Assembly: GCF_021728395.1 (NCBI RefSeq)
Contig: NZ_JAKKCM010000019.1
Coordinates: 1 to 38,302, forward strand
DNA from: Vibrio sp. J1-1
GTDB taxonomy: Bacteria; Pseudomonadota; Gammaproteobacteria; Enterobacterales; Vibrionaceae
Length of the DNA: 38,302 nucleotides
Reading direction: 5' to 3'
In this document: in pieces, positions 33,683-38,302 of the stretch
Layout of the letters: each line of letters begins with the position of its first letter
Position numbering within the stretch: position 1 is the first letter of the stretch
Program-made: the position numbers and the translations under genes
The notes under the pieces: generated by a model
Told to the model about the DNA's origin: nothing
The model's database searches: none
The model's input: the letters and a program-made list of their open reading frames with translations, nothing else

Positions 33683-33906
33683 TGCCTCAAGCTGGTGCTA
33701 TCTAGCAATCTAGATGGCTGAAATGGGAATCTGGTGTGAATCCGGAACTGACGCGCAGCGGTAAAAGAGAACGAAAGCTTATTATGACACTGCATTAGTT
33801 GATGTGGGAAGTCGAGCGAGTAGGTGGGGTAAAAGCCAGGCTCTTAAGTCCGAATACCTGCCAGCAACTGAGCCACAGTACTGGTCCGCCTTAAATGGCA
33901 GGGCTC
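33683..33906 (+). promoter_or_regulatory. Cobalamin (B12) riboswitch of the btuB operon
   Basis: The core elements of a cobalamin riboswitch are readable: GAAATGGGAATCTGGTGTGA near 33718, CCGGAACTGACGCGCAGCGG near 33742, AAAAGCCAGG near 33831 and the B12 box AGTCCGAATACCTGCC near 33847. The expression platform is also visible: CCTGCCA (33857-33863) can pair with TGGCAGG (33896-33902), and GAGCC (33870-33874) with GGCTC (33902-33906), just before the leader to btuB. Adenosylcobalamin binding should turn btuB down. Confidence 0.93.
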
Positions 33907-33936
33907 GGAAGGAATTACGCGATTTAGGACAATACA

Positions 33937-35772
33937 ATGAAAAAATCCGCATTGGCGATCACTCTGGCATCGCTGCTTTCACCTGTCTCTTATTTACAGG
34001 CCCAAGAAACCTCCGCTGACGAAACCCTCGTTGTTACCGCTAACCGATTTGAACAAGCCGAAAGCAATACGCTTGCTGACGTGGAAGTCGTGACCCGAGA
34101 AGATATCGACCGTATTCAAGCTAAGACTCTACCGGACGTACTGCGTCGACTCACTGGTATTCAGGTTACGCAAAATGGTGGCCGTGGTCAGTTAGCTTCG
34201 CTATTTGTGCGTGGCACGAGTTCAGACCAAGTTTTGGTGCTGGTGGATGGTGTACGTTTTGCTCGAGCAGCAAAAGGCGCGGTTGATTTCAACCAGATCC
34301 CTCTGACTTATGTTCAGCGCATTGAGTATGTGCGTGGTGCTCGTGCGTCTCTGTATGGCTCGGAAGCGATTGGTGGTGTTATCAATATCATTACCGTGGC
34401 TCGCTCGGAAGTTGAAAGCACCAAGTTGAGCGCAGGTCTGGGTAGCCTTGACTATCAAGAGCTGAGTCTCGCATCGGGTATTAAAGTCGGTGACAGCGGC
34501 CAGTTGAATCTTGCGTTGGGGACTGAAAGTGATGACGGGTACAACGTTCGCCCGGTTGCTGGTATCAACGATGGTGATCGACATGGCTTTGCAACCAAGA
34601 ATGGTCTGATTGGTTACGTGCATAATTTTGATAAGCAGTGGTCAGCATTTGGTAACTTCCGTGCATACGAGAATGTTTACCAGTACGACAGCAGCTATGG
34701 CAGTCGCGGCTACTATGAAGCAGAGAAAGATGACTTTTCAGCAACGGTTGGCGGTAAATACCAATCTGACAATCTGATGTCTGAGTTACAAGTGACGGCA
34801 CAAAAGCAGAAGTCATGGAATTACCAACAGTCGGCAGGTAAGCACTCAGGAACAGAAGATGAGCTAGAACAGAAAAACGTGCAGTGGACCCACAGCTACC
34901 TTCTAAACAACAATACAACTTTTGCTGGTGGTATTGATTGGCGTGACGAGTCTTACGTTGATAAGAACGCAAATAAAACGTTCGATCGTACCAATGGTGC
35001 GTTATTTGGTATAGCAACCGCAACGATTGATAACGCTATGCTGGAAGGTAGTGCCCGTGTCGATGATAACGAAGAATACGGCAGTGAGTTTACTTACAGT
35101 CTGGCTGCGGGTTATCAGTTTATTCCTGAGTTTGGCGCTAAAGCCTCTTTCGGTACTGCATTTAAAGCCCCGAACCTTTATCAACAATACGACCCAACTT
35201 ACGGTGAAAAAGATCTTAAGCCAGAAGAGTCGGATGCATGGGAAATCAGCTTTAGTGGTGATGTTCAGGGCGTTTTCTGGTCACTGACAGGTTACGACTA
35301 CAAGATCACCAATCTTATCGACTACCATCCGACGACATACAAATATCTAAATGTTGACGGTGAAACACACATTCAAGGTGTCGAATTAGTTGCCGAGTTT
35401 GAAACTGGTATTGTACAGCATCAATTGAGCGCTGATTACAAAGATGCAGAAGATGATAATGGCGATCAACTGCAACGTCGTGCCAAAGAGATGTACAAGT
35501 GGAACGCTATTGTGAACTTTGACAAGGTTGATTGGGCTATTAGCTATCTATACGTAGGTAAGCGCCCAGATGTTGACTACAACTCTTGGCCATCTCAAGA
35601 CGTGTACATGCCTTCTTACTCACTGGTGGATACTGCCGTCACTTACTACCCTAATGAGTCAACCACGATTAGTGCTCGTATCGATAACTTGTTGGATGAA
35701 GAGTATGAAATGGCGTTGGGTTATCCAGCGGCAGAGCGTGCTTACTACATAAACATTGGTTACCAATTCTAA
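33937..35772 (+). CDS. btuB: TonB-dependent vitamin B12 receptor BtuB
   Basis: BtuB is the outer-membrane receptor that takes up cobalamin using energy from TonB-ExbBD. The 611-residue protein has a signal peptide ending at QAQ (about residue 23), a TonB box in DETLVVTAN (residues 28-36), a plug domain with DVLRRLTGIQV and RGTSSDQVLVLVDG, and a 22-strand barrel ending in the outer-membrane signal YYINIGYQF. It follows the riboswitch by about 30 bases. The ATPase gene and murI lie downstream; a terminator after btuB separates most transcripts. Confidence 0.96.
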   Translation: MKKSALAITLASLLSPVSYLQAQETSADETLVVTANRFEQAESNTLADVEVVTREDIDRIQAKTLPDVLRRLTGIQVTQNGGRGQLASLFVRGTSSDQVLVLVDGVRFARAAKGAVDFNQIPLTYVQRIEYVRGARASLYGSEAIGGVINIITVARSEVESTKLSAGLGSLDYQELSLASGIKVGDSGQLNLALGTESDDGYNVRPVAGINDGDRHGFATKNGLIGYVHNFDKQWSAFGNFRAYENVYQYDSSYGSRGYYEAEKDDFSATVGGKYQSDNLMSELQVTAQKQKSWNYQQSAGKHSGTEDELEQKNVQWTHSYLLNNNTTFAGGIDWRDESYVDKNANKTFDRTNGALFGIATATIDNAMLEGSARVDDNEEYGSEFTYSLAAGYQFIPEFGAKASFGTAFKAPNLYQQYDPTYGEKDLKPEESDAWEISFSGDVQGVFWSLTGYDYKITNLIDYHPTTYKYLNVDGETHIQGVELVAEFETGIVQHQLSADYKDAEDDNGDQLQRRAKEMYKWNAIVNFDKVDWAISYLYVGKRPDVDYNSWPSQDVYMPSYSLVDTAVTYYPNESTTISARIDNLLDEEYEMALGYPAAERAYYINIGYQF

Positions 35773-35790
35773 ATCGTAGTTATGAATGCA

Positions 35791-35810
35791 AACCGCCTTC
35801 GGGCGGTTTT
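35791..35810 (+). terminator. Terminator after btuB
   Basis: Stem AACCGCC (35791-35797) pairs with GGCGGTT (35802-35808) around a TTCG tetraloop, then a T run. Some read-through to the next gene is possible, since its start is only 29 bases on. Confidence 0.85.
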
Positions 35811-35838
35811 TTCTTTTTAAGAATCGTATGGAGACATG

Positions 35839-36522
35839 ATGAGTAAACCAAAACGAGTCGTGATCAGTTGGTCGAGTGGTAAAGACTCAACATTGACTCT
35901 GGAACGCTTAAACGAAAACCCGGATTATCAGGTAGTTGGTTTGTACACCACTTACGTAGGGAAAGAAGTGCCATTTCAGGCAACACCTCTTGAAGTTGTG
36001 CAGATGCAGGCTGACTTACTTGGCCTTCCATTGAGCACCATTGAGTTGCCTGCCGTTTTCCCAAGTAATGACATCTACCAATCTACGATTGTCACCGCAT
36101 TGGCAGAGAGTGAGTTAAATATACAAGCTGTCGCTTTCGGTGACATGTTCTGCAATGGTATTGCTGATTATCGACGCAGCTATATAGAGCCTGCTGGCTG
36201 GGAATGTGTATTCCCTCTATTAGGGGAGAGCAGTAAGAGTCTGGCTTTGGAAATTATCGAGCGTGGTATTAAAACGATGCTGATCACCACTGATGGAGAA
36301 GCATTGTCATCAGATTGGTGTGGGCGTTGGTATGACAAATCGTTGGTTGATTCGCTACCTCGCCATGTTGACCCGTGTGGAGAAAATGGCGAGTTTCATA
36401 CCTTGGTGACATCTGCCCCTTCATTTCAAGGTCATCTAGAACTGCTTAAGCGAGAGGTCGAGATAGGGGAAAGGTTTAGTCATCAAAGATACTGCGCCAA
36501 ATCATTGCCAAAACAAATCTAA
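35839..36522 (+). CDS. DUF71/COG2102 ATP-pyrophosphatase family protein, B12-associated branch
   Basis: A 227-residue protein with the PP-loop SSGKDS at 12-17, the FGDMFCNGIADYRR segment and the family signature DPCGENGEFHT near 177. The family includes eukaryotic diphthine-ammonia ligase (Dph6). Bacteria lack diphthamide, and comparative genomics has linked a bacterial DUF71 branch with B12 salvage. The gene lies just after btuB and its riboswitch, which supports that role. The chemistry is unproven; an amidation of a corrinoid or nucleotide-loop precursor is possible. ATG 35839 is chosen over 35836 because GGAG is 5 bases before it. Confidence 0.82.
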   Translation: MSKPKRVVISWSSGKDSTLTLERLNENPDYQVVGLYTTYVGKEVPFQATPLEVVQMQADLLGLPLSTIELPAVFPSNDIYQSTIVTALAESELNIQAVAFGDMFCNGIADYRRSYIEPAGWECVFPLLGESSKSLALEIIERGIKTMLITTDGEALSSDWCGRWYDKSLVDSLPRHVDPCGENGEFHTLVTSAPSFQGHLELLKREVEIGERFSHQRYCAKSLPKQI

Positions 36523-36562
36523 CCAGTATGATCGCAGCGTTTGTATTGCTTAGGTATGACTC

Positions 36563-37378
36563 GTGCGAGTAGCGAATAAGAAAAAGGTCCTGGTGTTTGA
36601 CTCTGGTGTCGGAGGGCTTTCTGTATTTAAAGAAATCCATCGTCTGTTACCGCAAATGAATTACCTATATCTATTCGACAATCAAGCATACCCATACGGG
36701 GAGCTTGCCCAAAGCGTTCTCATTTCTCGCGTGAACCAACTTGTATCTACGTTAGTGGATGAGTATCAGGTCGATATAGTCGTTATCGCGTGTAACACTG
36801 CGAGTACCATCGTTCTTCCGTCATTGCGTGAAAAACTGTCGGTTCCTGTGGTAGGCGTTGTTCCCGCTATTAAACCAGCGTCGTTACTTGCTTCTAAAGG
36901 AGTGGGACTGATTGCGACTCCAGCTACGGTCACTCGACAATACACGCACAAATTGATTCGTGATTATGCTCAGGGAAAACCAGTAGAGTTATTGGGTTCC
37001 ACCCGCCTGGTCGATATAGCGGAAGAAAAGCTGCGTGGGAAAGATGCTTGTATTGAAGAATTAAAAGGCATCCTGGAACCGCTACATAATAAAGTGGATG
37101 TTGCCGTATTAGGTTGTACCCACTTTCCACTGATTAAAGAAGAAATTCACCAAGCATTGGGAGGCCAGGTCATCTTAGTTGACTCTGGTGAAGCGATAGC
37201 ACGTCGAGTAAAGACGTTGTTATTTAGTGAGCAGTGTCAGGGAACCCCAGAAGAGGGGACTAAGCGAATCTTTGCCAGTGCATCTCCTTGGCAAGAAGAT
37301 GCACTGAATGTGTGTTTGGCGAAGCTAGGTTTTAGTCCTGTTCAGGTTTATCGCCTTCAGGGTGTTTCGGATCGTTAG
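36563..37378 (+). CDS. murI: Glutamate racemase MurI
   Basis: MurI makes D-glutamate for peptidoglycan. The 271-residue protein has the opening [14 protein letters not shown] with Asp13 and Ser14, the first catalytic cysteine Cys77 in ACNTAST, and the second in LGCTHFPLI near residue 190. It starts at GTG 36563, 8 bases after AGG; no in-frame ATG fits. It lies 40 bases after the DUF71 gene and could be read from the same transcript. Its 3' end overlaps the convergent RRM gene by 47 bases. The btuB-murI-rrn order is conserved in Gammaproteobacteria. Confidence 0.95.
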   Translation: MRVANKKKVLVFDSGVGGLSVFKEIHRLLPQMNYLYLFDNQAYPYGELAQSVLISRVNQLVSTLVDEYQVDIVVIACNTASTIVLPSLREKLSVPVVGVVPAIKPASLLASKGVGLIATPATVTRQYTHKLIRDYAQGKPVELLGSTRLVDIAEEKLRGKDACIEELKGILEPLHNKVDVAVLGCTHFPLIKEEIHQALGGQVILVDSGEAIARRVKTLLFSEQCQGTPEEGTKRIFASASPWQEDALNVCLAKLGFSPVQVYRLQGVSDR

Positions 37379-37787
37379 CGATACGCACTTTAAGCGTACG
37401 ATCCATATAGAGCTTTTCATTTAACTTGGCGATGGCTGGTTTAGCATCGGCAGCCGCCATCACAACAAATCCAAATCCTCTTCTTTTACCTGTACGTTTA
37501 TCTTTCATTAAGCGAACAGCATAGACTTGTCCATATTCCGCAAATAAATCGCGAACATGACTTTCATTTGCCTTATAAGGCAGGTTTCCGACATACAAGG
37601 TTTTCGTTGATGGGTCAGAGTCGGTTGATTGATCAATTGGTGTCTGGCTAGAAAATGAAAACAGAAAAGCAGTAGCGACAACACCGATAAGAAAGCTCAG
37701 TACGGGTGAAACGGCGAACTGAGAGAATATCACTCCCCCAATGGCGGCGAACCCGGCACATAAAATCAGATTTTTTTTAGACGTCAT
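37332..37787 (-). CDS. Membrane-anchored RRM RNA-binding protein
   Basis: A 151-residue protein with two hydrophobic helices (about 7-25 and 28-46) and then one RNA recognition motif (about 62-138). RNP2 is LYVGNL (64-69), and RNP1 is RGFGFVVM (103-110), with methionine where an aromatic residue is usual at the last position. The C-terminal tail is charged. The RRM should face the cytoplasm. The frame runs on to 37901, but ATG 37787 begins the typical [12 protein letters not shown] start. The ribosome site is weak. The end overlaps murI, so antisense contact between the two mRNAs is possible. Its RNA targets are unknown. Confidence 0.8.
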   Translation of the reverse strand: MTSKKNLILCAGFAAIGGVIFSQFAVSPVLSFLIGVVATAFLFSFSSQTPIDQSTDSDPSTKTLYVGNLPYKANESHVRDLFAEYGQVYAVRLMKDKRTGKRRGFGFVVMAAADAKPAIAKLNEKLYMDRTLKVRIANDPKHPEGDKPEQD

Positions 37788-37977
37788 TTTGATTACTACA
37801 CATAGGTGATAAAGAGATTGTTTGCCTATTAACATAATAGACACATGAATCTTACGTATATGGTTGGTGTTTTTCCAACCAATTGCTGTGATATGTCTCA
37901 AATGTGACGAAGAAATATGCGAATTTCGCCGTTTTGATTAATAACTAACCGATCAAATCTTTTTTTTAAAAAAACGC

Positions 37978-38005
37978 TTGTGCTAATTTCTCAACTCCCT
38001 ATACT
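37978..38005 (+). promoter_or_regulatory. rRNA operon promoter P1
   Basis: TTGTGC (37978-37983) and TATACT (38000-38005) are 16 bases apart, followed by a G+C-rich GCGC discriminator as in stringently controlled rrn P1 promoters. An AT-rich UP element (T and A tracts, 37960-37974) lies directly upstream. The 37788-37959 gap shows no gene; a short hairpin GGTTGG/CCAACC at about 37863-37881 is seen. Confidence 0.82.
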
Positions 38006-38083
38006 GCGCATCCACCGACACGGAGTGAGACGAGAGTCACACAGCGAGTCGGAAAGAGAAGAAAAAGAAATTTGAAAAAATTC

Positions 38084-38111
38084 TTGACTCTCAAATCGGG
38101 AAGCGTAAGAT
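38084..38111 (+). promoter_or_regulatory. rRNA operon promoter P2
   Basis: TTGACT (38084-38089) and TAAGAT (38106-38111) are 16 bases apart, followed by ACGCACCCC. The spacing of about 106 bases after P1 fits tandem rrn promoters. Confidence 0.82.
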
Positions 38112-38158
38112 ACGCACCCCTGACAGCGAGACGCGAAAGCGGCAAGTTAGTCAGAAAA

Positions 38159-38302
38159 GCTCTTTAACAATATAGACCTATCAATCTGTGTGGGCACTCG
38201 TTGATGATAATCCAATTAGATACCTCGGTATCAAATTAGGTTTCAATGAACTGAGTGACCAATACAAATAACTTCGGTTATTTGGCACAGTCAATTCATT
38301 AT
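38159..38302 (+). other. rRNA operon leader with boxA antitermination site
   Basis: GCTCTTTAACAA (38159-38170) is the boxA sequence bound by NusB-S10 for rRNA antitermination. Downstream the leader carries small hairpins with UUCG-type loops (ATACCTCGGTAT near 38220 and ATAACTTCGGTTAT near 38268). The 16S gene does not begin inside the window and should start shortly beyond it. Confidence 0.85.

Noticed and set aside
36556-36579. A 7-codon ATG ORF overlapping the murI start
   Set aside because: It is out of frame with murI, and its ribosome site is the one used for the GTG start of murI.

Overview
This window looks like chromosome 1 of a marine Vibrio, probably of the Harveyi clade. The call rests on gene content and order, on protein sequences very close to vibrio and enterobacterial orthologues, and on a moderate G+C content. 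No species can be named from sequence alone. Most of the window is conserved gammaproteobacterial core in familiar blocks. It ends at the promoters and leader of a ribosomal RNA operon; the 16S gene should begin just past the right edge.

Layout. (1) 50-6924: a leftward pair (lipoprotein, DTW-domain tRNA modification enzyme), an EVE-domain protein, the pldB-yigL pair, divergent rhtB, and an EAL-HDOD signalling protein. (2) 6993-10462: an arsenate-resistance operon (arsR, GAPDH-like gene, CX5R phosphatase, arsJ) with a likely ArsR operator and an odd pair of matching hairpins. (3) 10474-14961: small accessory genes (cystatin-like lipoprotein, acyltransferase, DUF2500, DUF4145, a 26-residue membrane peptide, yhhN, YecH family) and a roughly 800-base region with no clear gene. 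(4) 15043-20118: DUF1145, rsmD, ftsY-ftsE-ftsX and rpoH. (5) 20121-23760: a stretch rich in DnaA boxes and GATC sites, a vibrio-type palindromic repeat, glpE-glpG, a FliL-like gene, ubiC-ubiA. (6) 23776-29601: plsB with a FadR-like site, lexA with two SOS boxes, a Fur-box methyltransferase and dinF. (7) 29624-37787: sthA, fabR-yijD, trmA, the cobalamin-riboswitch btuB operon with a DUF71 ATPase, murI, and a membrane-anchored RRM protein. (8) 37978-38302: rrn P1, P2 and boxA leader.

How the genes work together. The ars block converts arsenate to an arseno-phosphoglycerate and exports it. plsB and fabR handle phospholipid synthesis and fatty acid balance. ubiC-ubiA start ubiquinone synthesis. 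ftsYEX and rpoH serve membrane targeting, division and heat shock. btuB and its neighbour serve B12 uptake and salvage. No prophage, insertion sequence, CRISPR array or tRNA gene was seen. The best leads for new biology are the rpoH-glpE intergenic region, the twin hairpins and phosphatase of the ars operon, the membrane-tethered RRM protein, the cystatin-like lipoprotein, and the Fur-box methyltransferase lying between lexA and dinF.
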